DNA of 64,000 bases from Thermotomaculum hydrothermale (GTDB lineage Bacteria > Acidobacteriota > Holophagae > Thermotomaculales > Thermotomaculaceae), in contig NZ_AP017470.1 in the NCBI RefSeq assembly GCF_016592575.1, positions 682,001 through 746,000 on the forward strand. The letters are read 5' to 3'. Below the pieces are notes generated by a model that did no database searches, was not told the origin of the DNA, and worked only from the letters and a program-made list of their open reading frames with translations. Every line of letters starts with the position of its first letter. Within the stretch, counting starts at the first letter, position 1. The translations under genes and the position numbers were made by a program. Below, piece after piece: positions 29,094 through 38,297 of this stretch.

Positions 29094-30749
29094 AAAAGCC
29101 TTTTTTTTGGTTTTTTATTACTTCTTTTTATAGGTTGCAATAATCAGAAAAACAATATTGTTGTTAGTCAAGGTAATATATCGGTTGATAATAATAATTT
29201 TGATTTACCTGCATACGGAGATAAAATTGTTACTCTTCTTGGCAGTGATATTTATAATTTAAATTTTATAAATTTTACCACTTCAAGTGAGGAAGAAATA
29301 ATTTATTTAATTTCTGATTCTCTTGTTTCTTACGATTATAAGTTGGATATTGTACCAAGGCTTGCTGAAAAATGGGAGATAAACAAGGAAAATACTGAAG
29401 TTACCTTTCATTTAAGAAAGGGTGTGAAGTTTACTGATGGGATTGAGCTTACAGCTAAGGATGTTAAGTATTCATATGATTGTGTTTTTGACCCTAAAAA
29501 CCATATGCAGGATATTGCCGACAGTATGAAAGATATAAAAGAAGTTAAGATTATTGATAAATATACAGTTAAGTTTATTTTTTCAAAACCTCAGGCTTTT
29601 ATTATGGACTATTTTATTGATTACTATATTCTTCCCGAGCATATTTACAATACGTCTAAATATACTTTTGAAAATAACCCAGCCAATAAGAAACCAATAG
29701 GAACAGGACCTTTTAAGCTTGTGAAGTGGGAGAAAGACAGACAAATAGTGCTTGAAGCAAACAATGATTACTTTTTAGGTAGGCCTTATCTGGATAAAAT
29801 AATTTATATTAATGGTGGTAATGTTAATATTGAATTTGAACGACTTAAAAAGGGCGAGTTTGATATACTCCCTGTTTCAATAAGTACCTGGAAATTTAAA
29901 ACAGAGCTACCTGAGGTAAAAAACAACTTTGCTAAATATAGATATTACCTTTTTGCTTTTTACTATATTGCATGGAATGTGCATAAAAAGCCTCTTAATG
30001 ACAGAAAAGTAAGGCTGGCTCTTGCTTATTTGTCTGATTTAGAAAGGCTTAACAAACTGCTTTTTTTCGGACTTTACAAGGTGGCAGTGAGTCCAATGCA
30101 TCCGCAATCTAAGTACTTTAACAAAAACCTTTTACCCTTTCCTTACGATGTTGAAAGGGCTAAGCAGTTATTAAATGAGGCAGGTTATAAAGACAGGAAC
30201 GGTGATGGTTTTGTAGAAGATGCAAAAGGTAACCCACTGACTATTGTTTTATTAACTCAGGGATTAGGGGGAATTTTTAAGAAAATTCCTGTTTATCTTC
30301 AAGAGAATTTTAAAAAAGCCGGGATTAAGCTGGTTATAGATGTTGAAGAAGCTGGAATTTTTTCTAAAAAAATGTCAAAACTTGACTATGATGGAGTGGT
30401 TTATGGTTGGAGTATAAACCCGACACCTACATACCTTTATTCAATGCTTGCTCCTCCTGTGAAATCTGCCTATACCTTGAATATTAATAGGTATGTAAAT
30501 CCTGAAATACTTAAAATGCTGAATAAATTAAATTATGCTTTTGACGAAAATGAAAGAATAAATTTTTGCTATAGAATTCAGGATATACTTTATAAAGAAC
30601 AGCCATATTTGTTTCTCTATTATCCATCTGCCCTTGTACTTGTTCATAAAAGGTATAGAAATTTAAAGCCATCTCCTCTTGGTATGTTTAAATGGTATCC
30701 TGGAATGGCAAAAGTCTATGTTCCGAAGAAGTTGCAGAAAAGGGAGTAA
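29086..30749 (+). pseudogene. Peptide-type ABC transporter substrate-binding lipoprotein, frameshifted in a T8 tract
   Basis: SBP_bac_5 (DppA/OppA-like) protein. The main reading frame encodes LAEKWEINKENTEVTFHLRK, GVKFTDGIELTAKDVKYSY, IGTGPFKLVKWEKD and a full C-terminus. The natural start is the ATG at 29086 (overlapping the previous gene), but that frame stops at TAG 29131. One added T in the eight-T run at 29101-29108 joins it to the main frame and restores a lipoprotein signal, MNKKAFFFGFLLLLFIGCNN, giving 554 residues. No ATG, GTG or TTG exists in the main frame before TTG 29343, which would lose the export signal. It is either a sequencing error, a slippery or phase-variable tract, or a decaying gene. 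Confidence 0.8.
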
Positions 30750-30767
30750 CATTTTATAATTTATTCC

Positions 30768-31730
30768 ATGACATTTTCATTTGTTTTAAAAAAATTTATT
30801 ATTATGTGTTTTTCTGTTTTTATTGCTTTTTATCTTGTATTTCTAATTATTTTTGCGTCAAGGGTCAATGTTGTTGCAAATCAAGTCAAAGTTCAGGGTG
30901 TTAAATTATCTCAGGAAAAGGGTTTCGATTTCTTTCAGGCGACAAAAGAATATATTTTGTGGTTAAAAAAAATAAAGACGTTTTCTTTTGGTAAGTCTGA
31001 ATTTTTAGGTGAGAAGGTAAGTGTAATATTAAAAAACAAATTGAAAAATACAATAATTCTTAATTTTTTAGCCCTATTAATCCTTTTTTTAGGGGGGATT
31101 GTGCTTGGAGTGTTAAGTGCAATTTCAAAAAATAAGATTGTTTCAATTATTGAAGTTATCTTTTTTATTATCTATGCTATTCCTGATTTTATTCTTGCTA
31201 TTTTTCTAATTTTGATATTTTCAATAAAACTTAATCTCTTTCCTTCTTCAGGCATTGTTTCATTAAATCACGACGAATTAAACTCTTTTTCTCAATTTTT
31301 GGATTATTTAAAACATCTCTTTCTCCCTGCATTAAGTTTAAGCATTGCCTCTATAATTTTTCTTGCAAGGTTTACAAAAAACTCTATTGTAGGAATACTT
31401 GAACATTCACACATTATAGCTTTAAAGGTCAGGGGGATTGATACCTTTAATATCAAATTAAAGCATATTTTAAAAAATTCAGTTTTCCCATTTATTTCCC
31501 TGTTAACATTTATTATTCCAGGTTTATTTGGAGGTTCTATTATAATTGAAACAATTTTTGGTTATCCTGGGATAGGGAATATGCTTTATAAGGCCATAAT
31601 TCATAGGGATTTCCCTCTTCTAATTGGAGTTGCTTTTGTAAATGTGGTAGTTATTTATTTCAGTATTTTTATTACAGATATTATGTACGAAGTTTTCAAA
31701 GCTGGAGAATTAAATGAAAAGGGTGATTGA
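30768..31730 (+). CDS. ABC transporter permease (DppB/OppB type)
   Basis: 320 residues, six predicted membrane helices. An N-terminal helix and periplasmic region are followed by the BPD_transp_1 permease core; the EAA-type loop lies around ALKVRGIDTFNIKLKHILKN, and the GGSIIIETIFGYPGIGNML block is diagnostic of the DppB subfamily. It would form the channel with the next permease. No good ribosome site precedes the ATG at 30768; translation may depend on the upstream gene. Intact, unlike both of its neighbours. Confidence 0.85.
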   Translation: MTFSFVLKKFIIMCFSVFIAFYLVFLIIFASRVNVVANQVKVQGVKLSQEKGFDFFQATKEYILWLKKIKTFSFGKSEFLGEKVSVILKNKLKNTIILNFLALLILFLGGIVLGVLSAISKNKIVSIIEVIFFIIYAIPDFILAIFLILIFSIKLNLFPSSGIVSLNHDELNSFSQFLDYLKHLFLPALSLSIASIIFLARFTKNSIVGILEHSHIIALKVRGIDTFNIKLKHILKNSVFPFISLLTFIIPGLFGGSIIIETIFGYPGIGNMLYKAIIHRDFPLLIGVAFVNVVVIYFSIFITDIMYEVFKAGELNEKGD

Positions 31731-32549
31731 ACTGTTTGCCGCTTTTTTTCTATCTTTTTTGGTTTTGATTGCGGTTTTTTCTGGATATATTGTAGGTAGC
31801 GGGGTTTATGAAGATAATGGTAATAAAATTTATAAATATACCCCTTATCAAATAGATAAAACATCATTTTTAAGCTCACCTAATAAAAATCATTGGTTAG
31901 GTACAGACGAAGTGGGGAGGGATGTTTTAGCAAGGCTTATAAAAGGAACATCAAATTCGTTTTTAATTAGTTTTATTGCAACAATTGTTTCTTTAATTTT
32001 TGGTGCTCTTTTAGGAGGATTGTCTGGTTATTTAGGTGGATGGTTTGATTTCATTTTTAGCAGGGTGTTTGAACTATTCTACTCTCTCCCTGTTATGTTT
32101 ATTCTTATTCTTTTATCTCCGATTATTGGAGAGAATCTTTTTTTACTTGCTGTTGTTTTAGGGTTGTTAGGATGGTTGTTTATTGCAAGGCTTGTAAGGG
32201 CAGAGGTTATAAAATTGAAAAACACTCCATTTTTAGAGTATGCCAAGGCAAATGGAGCAGGTTATTTGTATCTTTTTAAAAACCATTTTTTCCCTTATAT
32301 ATTGCCCCCTCTTTTGCCAATTGCGATATTCGGATTTTCAGGTATGCTGGTAGCTGAGTCTTCTTTAAGTTTTTTAGGTTTGGGAGTTAAACCCCCTGAG
32401 CCAAGCTGGGGGCAAATGATATATGACGGTTTTGCATATTTAGGTGTTGCGCCCTGGTATATATTCCTCCCTCAATTTTGTTGTTTTTTACTGTGTTAAG
32501 CCTTGATATTTTAGGTGATTATTTTAAAAAGAAGTATTCAAGATTTTAA
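31714..32549 (+). pseudogene. ABC transporter permease (DppC/OppC type), frameshifted near the C-terminus
   Basis: Family landmarks are NHWLGTDEVGRDVLARLIKG near residue 55-75, YSLPVMFILILL, the EAA loop FLEYAKANGAGYLYLFKNH and SSLSFLGLGVKPPEPSWGQM. The frame ends at 32499 after LPQFCCFLLC, but the -1/+2 frame continues SILLFFTVLSLDILGDYF to TAA at 32547-32549, which is the expected family ending. A single missing base around 32468-32480 explains it; the repaired protein would be about 278 residues. It overlaps the previous permease by 17 bases. No ATPase gene follows; the next gene is tex. The importer is thus incomplete and doubly damaged here, or the sequence has errors. Confidence 0.8.
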
Positions 32550-32605
32550 TTAATTTCACTTAATGGTAAAATATTCACTCGCATAATAATTTCATAGGAG
32601 TGGTT

Positions 32606-34846
32606 ATGTTGAATAACAGAGAGTTATCCTTTATTTCTGAAAAGTTGGGAATTTCAGTTAACCAGATTAAATCTACAATTCTTTTATTGGAAGAGGGGAG
32701 CACAGTTCCTTTTATCGCAAGGTACAGGAAAGAGAGAACGGGGAATCTTGATGAAACACAGATTTTAAATATAAAAGAGAACTATCAGTATATAGTTGAA
32801 CTTAATGAAAGAAAGAAAACTGTTTTGAAAACAATCGAAGAGCAGGGAAAACTCACAGATGAGTTGAAAAAAAAGATTGAGGAAACATTTTCAAAAACAG
32901 AACTTGAGGATATTTACCTTCCTTTCAAACCTAAAAGAAGGACAAAGGCAACAATTGGTAAGGAAATGGGGTTAGAGCCTCTTGCTGAGGAGATTTTAAA
33001 AGGTGAGGGTACCAATTTAGATGTTTTAGCAGAAAAGTATATAAACACAGAAAAGGGTGTGGATTCTAAAGAAAAGGCTCTTGAATATGCCGGTTATATT
33101 CTTGCAGAAATGTTTTCAGAAAATGCAGAGCTTAGAAGGAAGGTAAGGGATAGTTTTTATAATGAAGGAATTATTAAAGTATCTGTAACAAAAGATTTTG
33201 AAGAGAAAAGAACAAAATATGAAATGTATTATTCTTTTGAAGAATCTGTAAAAACCATCCCCTCTCATAGAATTCTGGCAATAAGAAGGGGAGAGAAGGA
33301 AAAGGTTTTACGCTCAAAAATAGAAATTGATATTGATAAGGCTTTTGAAGATGTGTTTTCCTTGTTTTTTAAAAAAGAGCATATCTATTTTGAGTTTTTA
33401 AAAAGTGTTCTGTATGATTCACTAAAAAGGCTTGTTTTTCCATCAATAGAGCTTGAGATAAGAATGGAGTTAAAAAAGAAAGCAGACCTTGATGCAATTA
33501 ATGTTTTTGCGAAAAACCTTGAGAATCTTTTGTTAATGCCTCCGGCAGGGACAATTTCTGTTTTAGGAGTTGACCCTGGATATAGAACAGGGTGTAAGAT
33601 AGTCGCACTTGATGAAACAGGAAAATTGCTTGAAAATGCTACAATTTATCCAACAAAACCATTTGAGAAGATTGAAGAAGCGAAGAAAATTGCCTTAAAT
33701 TTAATCGAAAAGTACAATATAAAGGCTGTTGCAATTGGGAACGGTACTGCATCAAGGGAAACAAAGTCTTTTTTTAAGTCAATTGCTCCTGAAGGTGTAA
33801 TAGTAACCGTTGTAAATGAATCAGGAGCTTCTGTTTATTCAGCTTCAAAAGCGGCAATAGAAGAATTTCCTGATTACGATGTAACAGTAAGAGGAGCTGT
33901 TTCAATAGGCAGAAGGTTTCAAGACCCTCTCTCTGAGCTTGTTAAAATTGACCCCAAGTCAATAGGGGTAGGTCAGTATCAGCATGATGTTAATCAATCA
34001 CTTTTGAAAAAAAAGCTTGATAATGTTGTGGTCTCTGTTGTTAACAGGGTTGGAGTTGATTTGAATACAGCTTCATATCATTTGCTCAAATATGTTTCAG
34101 GAATCAGCGAAAGGGTTGCTAAAAACATTGTTGCTTACAGGGATGAAAACGGAAGGTTTAAGAATAGAAAAGAGTTGATGAATGTGTCTGGAATGGGGAA
34201 TAAAACCTTTGAGCAGTGTGCTGGATTTTTAAGGATTAGAGATGGAGAAAACATTCTTGATTCAACAGGCATTCACCCGGAATCCTACTTTATTGTCGAA
34301 AAAATGGCCGAATCTGTGGGACTTGAGATAAATGATTTAATTAAAAACCGAGAGATTTTAAATTCTATTGACTTAAAACAATTTGAAACTGAAGATTTTG
34401 GTGAATTTACTTTGAAGGATATTGTTAAAGAATTGCTTAATCCAGGCAGAGACCCAAGGGAGAACTTTGAATTATTTGAGTTTGCAGAGGGCATAGAGAC
34501 AATTGAGGATTTAACAGAGGGAATGGTATTAAACGGGGTTGTAACAAATGTTACTAAGTTTGGAGCTTTTGTAGATATAGGGGTTCATCAGGATGGGCTT
34601 GTTCATATAAGCGAGCTTTCACATACTTTTGTTGAAAATCCAGAAGAGTTTGTTTCTGTTGGAGAGAAGGTAAAAGTGAAAGTATTAAATGTTGATAGGG
34701 ATTTAAACAGGATAGCATTAAGCATTAAAGCGCTTCAAACCCCACCTAAAAAAAGTGGCAAAAGCAAAAATTTTACAAAAAAACAGGTGAAGGATAGAAA
34801 AGAAAAACTTGTTAATAAGTTATTGGAAAAATTTGGGAAAAATTAA
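32606..34846 (+). CDS. tex: Tex family RNA-binding transcription accessory protein
   Basis: About 746 residues. N-terminal Tex helices (STVPFIARYRKERTGNLDE near 30-48), a YqgF-like RNase-H-fold domain beginning SVLGVDPGYRTGCKIVALDE (about 318-337), helix-hairpin-helix motifs (VSGISERVAKNIVAYRDENG) and a C-terminal S1 domain (GVVTNVTKFGAFVDIGVHQD, about 640-659). Tex and its eukaryotic relative Spt6 act in transcription or RNA handling. AGGAG at 32596-32600 points to the ATG at 32606, not the GTG at 32600. It is full length and appears to start a new transcription unit after the broken transporter genes. Confidence 0.95.
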   Translation: MLNNRELSFISEKLGISVNQIKSTILLLEEGSTVPFIARYRKERTGNLDETQILNIKENYQYIVELNERKKTVLKTIEEQGKLTDELKKKIEETFSKTELEDIYLPFKPKRRTKATIGKEMGLEPLAEEILKGEGTNLDVLAEKYINTEKGVDSKEKALEYAGYILAEMFSENAELRRKVRDSFYNEGIIKVSVTKDFEEKRTKYEMYYSFEESVKTIPSHRILAIRRGEKEKVLRSKIEIDIDKAFEDVFSLFFKKEHIYFEFLKSVLYDSLKRLVFPSIELEIRMELKKKADLDAINVFAKNLENLLLMPPAGTISVLGVDPGYRTGCKIVALDETGKLLENATIYPTKPFEKIEEAKKIALNLIEKYNIKAVAIGNGTASRETKSFFKSIAPEGVIVTVVNESGASVYSASKAAIEEFPDYDVTVRGAVSIGRRFQDPLSELVKIDPKSIGVGQYQHDVNQSLLKKKLDNVVVSVVNRVGVDLNTASYHLLKYVSGISERVAKNIVAYRDENGRFKNRKELMNVSGMGNKTFEQCAGFLRIRDGENILDSTGIHPESYFIVEKMAESVGLEINDLIKNREILNSIDLKQFETEDFGEFTLKDIVKELLNPGRDPRENFELFEFAEGIETIEDLTEGMVLNGVVTNVTKFGAFVDIGVHQDGLVHISELSHTFVENPEEFVSVGEKVKVKVLNVDRDLNRIALSIKALQTPPKKSGKSKNFTKKQVKDRKEKLVNKLLEKFGKN

Positions 34847-34908
34847 ATTGTTGAAAAAATCTTAAATGTGTTTAAATTATGAGAGCAAAGTGGATAAGGG
34901 AGGGGCAA

Positions 34909-36012
34909 ATGGTAAAATGTGTTTCTGATATTAAAAAAATAGCCATTCTTACTGGTGGCGGGGATGCTCCTGGGTTGAATGCAGTAATAAGAGGAGTGGT
35001 AAAAGCAGGAATAAGAAAGTATAACTGGAGAGTTTATGGTGTTCCTGATGGCTTTGAAGGGCTTGTAATTGGGAGTGAACTACAGGAATTAACCGAATAC
35101 AACATAAGGGGAATTTTACCTTTAGGCGGCACAATTTTGGGTACTACAAATAAAGGCAATCCATTTGAATATGTTGTTATAGAAAATGGAAAAGAAATTG
35201 TTAAAGATATGTCAGATAAAGTGGTTGAATACCTTAACATTCTTGAAATTGATGCCCTTGTTGTTATTGGAGGAGATGGAACATTAGGTATAGCAAATAA
35301 ATTTTCTGAAAAGGGAGTTAAACTTGTAGGAGTGCCGAAAACCATAGATAATGATTTAAAAGCAACTGATTACACATTCGGATTCAACACAGCAATTACC
35401 ACAGCAACCGAGGCTCTGGATAAATTGCATACAACAGCCCAGTCCCACCACAGAGTAATTGTTATTGAAGTAATGGGAAGATATGCAGGGTGGATTGCTC
35501 TTGAAAGTGGAATAGCTGGAGGGGCAGATGTTATACTCATCCCTGAAATTCCCTTTGACATAAATAAAGTTTGCAGCAAGATAATAAGAAGAAACAAGTT
35601 AGGCAGTAAATTTTCGATAGTAGTTGTTGCTGAAGGTGCAAAGCCAATTGGCGGAGAGATGGTATTTCAGGAAAAGAATGTAAAAGGAAAGGCACCGAGG
35701 TTAGGTGGAATTGGCTATGTTGTCGGAGAGCAGATTCAAAAAATAACAGGAATGGATGTTAGGGTAACTGTTTTGGGACATTTGCAAAGAGGCGGTTCTC
35801 CTACCGCATACGATAGAATTCTCGCAACAAGGTTTGGGGTTGCTGCTGTTGATGCACTTGCTCAAGGAAAATTTGGACACATGGTTTGTCTTAGAACACC
35901 AAAGATTGAAGTTGTTCCGATAAAGGAAGCGGTAAAGGATTTAAAGAAAGTTGACCCCAATGGTCAATTGGTAAAAGCGGCAGAAGCAATAGGTATTTCT
36001 TTAGGGAGATAG
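34909..36012 (+). CDS. pfkA: 6-phosphofructokinase (probably ATP-dependent, mixed signature)
   Basis: About 367 residues. [20 protein letters not shown] binds phosphate donor; [10 protein letters not shown] (about 118-127) has Gly where PPi-dependent enzymes have Asp, which predicts ATP as donor. Yet [10 protein letters not shown] (about 141-150) has Lys where classical bacterial ATP enzymes have Gly; this Gly/Lys pairing is known from some long-form ATP enzymes such as those of actinobacteria. It phosphorylates fructose-6-phosphate in glycolysis. AAGGGAGGGG supports the ATG at 34909. It is followed two bases after the stop by rfbA. Confidence 0.92.
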   Translation: MVKCVSDIKKIAILTGGGDAPGLNAVIRGVVKAGIRKYNWRVYGVPDGFEGLVIGSELQELTEYNIRGILPLGGTILGTTNKGNPFEYVVIENGKEIVKDMSDKVVEYLNILEIDALVVIGGDGTLGIANKFSEKGVKLVGVPKTIDNDLKATDYTFGFNTAITTATEALDKLHTTAQSHHRVIVIEVMGRYAGWIALESGIAGGADVILIPEIPFDINKVCSKIIRRNKLGSKFSIVVVAEGAKPIGGEMVFQEKNVKGKAPRLGGIGYVVGEQIQKITGMDVRVTVLGHLQRGGSPTAYDRILATRFGVAAVDALAQGKFGHMVCLRTPKIEVVPIKEAVKDLKKVDPNGQLVKAAEAIGISLGR

Positions 36013-36014
36013 GG

Positions 36015-36884
36015 GTGAGAAAGGGAATAATTCTTGCTGGGGGAAGTGGAACAAGGCTTTTCCCTGCAACCTTGCCTGTTTGTAAACAGCTATTGCCTAT
36101 TTACGATAAGCCTTTGATTTATTACCCACTTTCAACCTTGATGCTTGCTGGAATAAGGGAAATATTGATTATTTCAACCCGTGAAGATACCCCGAGATTT
36201 CAATCTCTTTTTGGAAATGGAGAAAAGTTTGGAATACAGCTGTCATATAAAGTGCAGGAAAAACCAAACGGGATAGCTGAAGCATTTATAATTGGGGAAG
36301 ATTTTATAGGAAAAGACACGGTTGCCCTTGTTTTAGGGGACAATGTTTTTTATGGGCATGGGTTTACAGATTTGTTAAAAAAGGCAAACGCCAGAAAAGA
36401 CGGCGCAACTGTTTTTGGATACAAGGTAAATGACCCTGAAAGGTATGGTGTCGTTGAATTTGATAATAATGGTAAGGTTATTTCAATTGAAGAAAAGCCT
36501 AAAAATCCAAAATCAAACTATGCGGTTGTAGGCTTATACTTCTATGACAATAAAGTTGTTGATATTGCAAAATCAATAAAACCCTCTAAAAGGGGGGAGC
36601 TTGAGATTACTGATGTAAATAAAGCTTACCTTGAAGAAGAAAAATTAACTGTTGAATTGATGGGAAGAGGTTTTGCCTGGCTTGATACCGGGACTCATAC
36701 ATCAATGTTAGAGGCTTCCATGTTTATAAAAACAATTGAAGACAGGCAAAACATTAAAATAGCCTGTATAGAGGAAATTGCTTACAGAAATGGCTGGATT
36801 TCAAAAGAGCAATTAAAACAGCTTGCTTCTCCCTTAATGAAAAGCGGGTATGGAAATTACCTGTTGAGTATTTTTGAGGACTAA
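36015..36884 (+). CDS. rfbA: Glucose-1-phosphate thymidylyltransferase
   Basis: 289 residues, standard for RmlA/Rfb[21 protein letters not shown] is the nucleotide-binding start, [20 protein letters not shown] and [13 protein letters not shown] follow, and [16 protein letters not shown] is near the C-terminus. It makes dTDP-glucose from dTTP and glucose-1-phosphate, the entry to dTDP-rhamnose and related sugars. The GTG start at 36015 comes two bases after the pfkA stop. rfbC follows directly, but rfbB and rfbD are not in this window. Confidence 0.95.
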   Translation: MRKGIILAGGSGTRLFPATLPVCKQLLPIYDKPLIYYPLSTLMLAGIREILIISTREDTPRFQSLFGNGEKFGIQLSYKVQEKPNGIAEAFIIGEDFIGKDTVALVLGDNVFYGHGFTDLLKKANARKDGATVFGYKVNDPERYGVVEFDNNGKVISIEEKPKNPKSNYAVVGLYFYDNKVVDIAKSIKPSKRGELEITDVNKAYLEEEKLTVELMGRGFAWLDTGTHTSMLEASMFIKTIEDRQNIKIACIEEIAYRNGWISKEQLKQLASPLMKSGYGNYLLSIFED

Positions 36885-36885
36885 A

Positions 36886-37434
36886 ATGGGGTTTAAATTT
36901 AAGCGACTTGAGATTTCTGATTTAATTTTAATAACCCCTGATAGATATAATGATTATAGGGGTTTTTTTCAGGAAGTATATAAAGAGTCGGTTTTTAAAG
37001 AAAGCGGGATAAAGGATGATTTTTATCAGTTAAATATGTCTTATTCAAAAAAAGGAGTTATAAGAGGATTACACTATCAACTTCCCCCTAAACCACAGGC
37101 AAAGCTTGTTAGATGTGTTTATGGAGAGATTTTTGATGTTGCAGTAGATGTGAGAAAGTCATCAAGAACATTCAAAAAGTGGGTTGGAGTAGCATTAAGC
37201 CATAAAAATGGAGAAATGTTATACATTCCAGAGGGTTTTGCTCACGGGTTTGCGGTTTTGTCTGATTTTGCAATTGTAGAGTATTTTGTTTCTAATGAAT
37301 ACTGTCCTGAGTGTGAAGGTGGGGTAGTATACAATTCTCCTGAACTTTCAATCAACTGGCCAGTTGAAAATCCAATAGTCTCAGAGAAAGACCTATCTCT
37401 TCCCGATTTTAATAAAGCATGGCTTTTTGATTAA
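36886..37434 (+). CDS. rfbC: dTDP-4-dehydrorhamnose 3,5-epimerase
   Basis: About 182 residues, cupin fold. The motif GVIRGLHYQ (near residue 60) holds the catalytic His, KLVRCVYGEIFDVAVDVR is the central strand block, and YIPEGFAHGFAVLSD is typical of the family. It epimerises the 4-keto-6-deoxy sugar on the way to dTDP-L-rhamnose. The ATG at 36886 was chosen over a TTG at 36874 because GAGGA lies inside the rfbA end just before it. It is the last gene of the pfkA-rfbA-rfbC run. The 152 bases after it hold no gene. Confidence 0.94.
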   Translation: MGFKFKRLEISDLILITPDRYNDYRGFFQEVYKESVFKESGIKDDFYQLNMSYSKKGVIRGLHYQLPPKPQAKLVRCVYGEIFDVAVDVRKSSRTFKKWVGVALSHKNGEMLYIPEGFAHGFAVLSDFAIVEYFVSNEYCPECEGGVVYNSPELSINWPVENPIVSEKDLSLPDFNKAWLFD

Positions 37435-37572
37435 CACACATAGGGAAATGAGATATGGATTTGAGAATAAAACTTTTAAGCTTAAAACTTTAGTCTTTCA
37501 ATAGCTATTTTATTTGGTTAATTAATTTTATATATTTTTCATTAAGTTATGATTTTCTATAAAAAGAAAAGC

Positions 37573-37599
37573 AAAAAAGGCCGAAATTACATTTCGGCC
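37573..37599 (-). terminator. Intrinsic terminator for the minus-strand secreted-protein operon
   Basis: Stem GGCCGAAA/TTTCGGCC (37579-37586 with 37592-37599), five-base loop, followed on the minus strand by TTTTTTGC. The stop codon of the minus gene lies in the loop. No T-run follows on the plus strand, so it works for the minus strand only. Confidence 0.8.
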
Positions 37600-38282
37600 A
37601 CAGGTAACCCCTGAGGTTTTGCTTTTATAATTTTAAAATCAGAGGGAATTTTAAAACTTTTGTTAGGACAGTTAATCTCTTCAATTTTATCCAACACTCT
37701 AATATTGGAATCTTTTACAATTCCACCCTGCAATACAGTTTCAATTCTAAGCGGAAAGCTGTTCAGGTTCTTTGCTTGATTTAACAATCTCTTGCTGTTT
37801 GTAAAAAAGGAAAGGTATTTTGCAAAAAGCGTTCCGTTATACCTTAATTTGTTTTCAGCAAACCATGCGGTTGATTTTGAGTTTAGGTAATTTCCCGGTA
37901 ATTCGTATTTTCTCGCCAATATTTTGTTCACTTTTATTGTTTTTTTTGTTTTTTTGAAAATTAATTGAGGAAATACAATATTGCCATCGGTTGTTGTTAT
38001 TCCATAATTTGCAACAAAAGCAGCAAAAAAGGGTTTGTTTTTATTGAAATCGTACTCAATTGCTTTTTTATTTTTTTCATCCACAATATAACCTTTGTAA
38101 TTCTGGAAAAGGTAGTATCTGTTTTTATCAATTGAAATTTTCATCCATTTTTCACACATAATTGTGGTTTCTATGTATGGCTTATCACTTCCTGATAGAT
38201 ATATTTTATAGGTTATCTTGTAGCCTTTCCCAAAGGATAAAAGTGAAAAGCATAAAAATAAGATAAATACTGCTTTTTTCAT
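37587..38282 (-). CDS. Secreted protein of unknown function
   Basis: 231 residues with a signal peptide (1-18, ending LLSFGKG). The body is beta-strand rich with alternating strands (KITYKIYLSG, YIETTIMCEKWMKISIDKN, YIVDEKNKKAIEYDF), a layout like DUF4412 or LolA-like periplasmic proteins that track lipoprotein or metal handling, but no firm match can be claimed. GGAGAC precedes the ATG. It is the third and last gene of a minus-strand unit with a TPR protein and a DUF1573 protein, both also exported. Confidence 0.6.
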   Translation of the reverse strand: MKKAVFILFLCFSLLSFGKGYKITYKIYLSGSDKPYIETTIMCEKWMKISIDKNRYYLFQNYKGYIVDEKNKKAIEYDFNKNKPFFAAFVANYGITTTDGNIVFPQLIFKKTKKTIKVNKILARKYELPGNYLNSKSTAWFAENKLRYNGTLFAKYLSFFTNSKRLLNQAKNLNSFPLRIETVLQGGIVKDSNIRVLDKIEEINCPNKSFKIPSDFKIIKAKPQGLPVAEM

Positions 38283-38297
38283 AAAGTGTCTCCTGAG

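Noticed and set aside
29343-30749. TTG at 29343 as the true start of the ABC substrate-binding protein
   Set aside because: It would remove the export signal and first 85 residues; the ATG at 29086 with a one-base repair gives a complete lipoprotein.
37435-37570. Gene or regulatory RNA in the gap after rfbC
   Set aside because: The stretch is AT-rich with no ribosome site or stable structure; only the minus-strand terminator at its end is supported.
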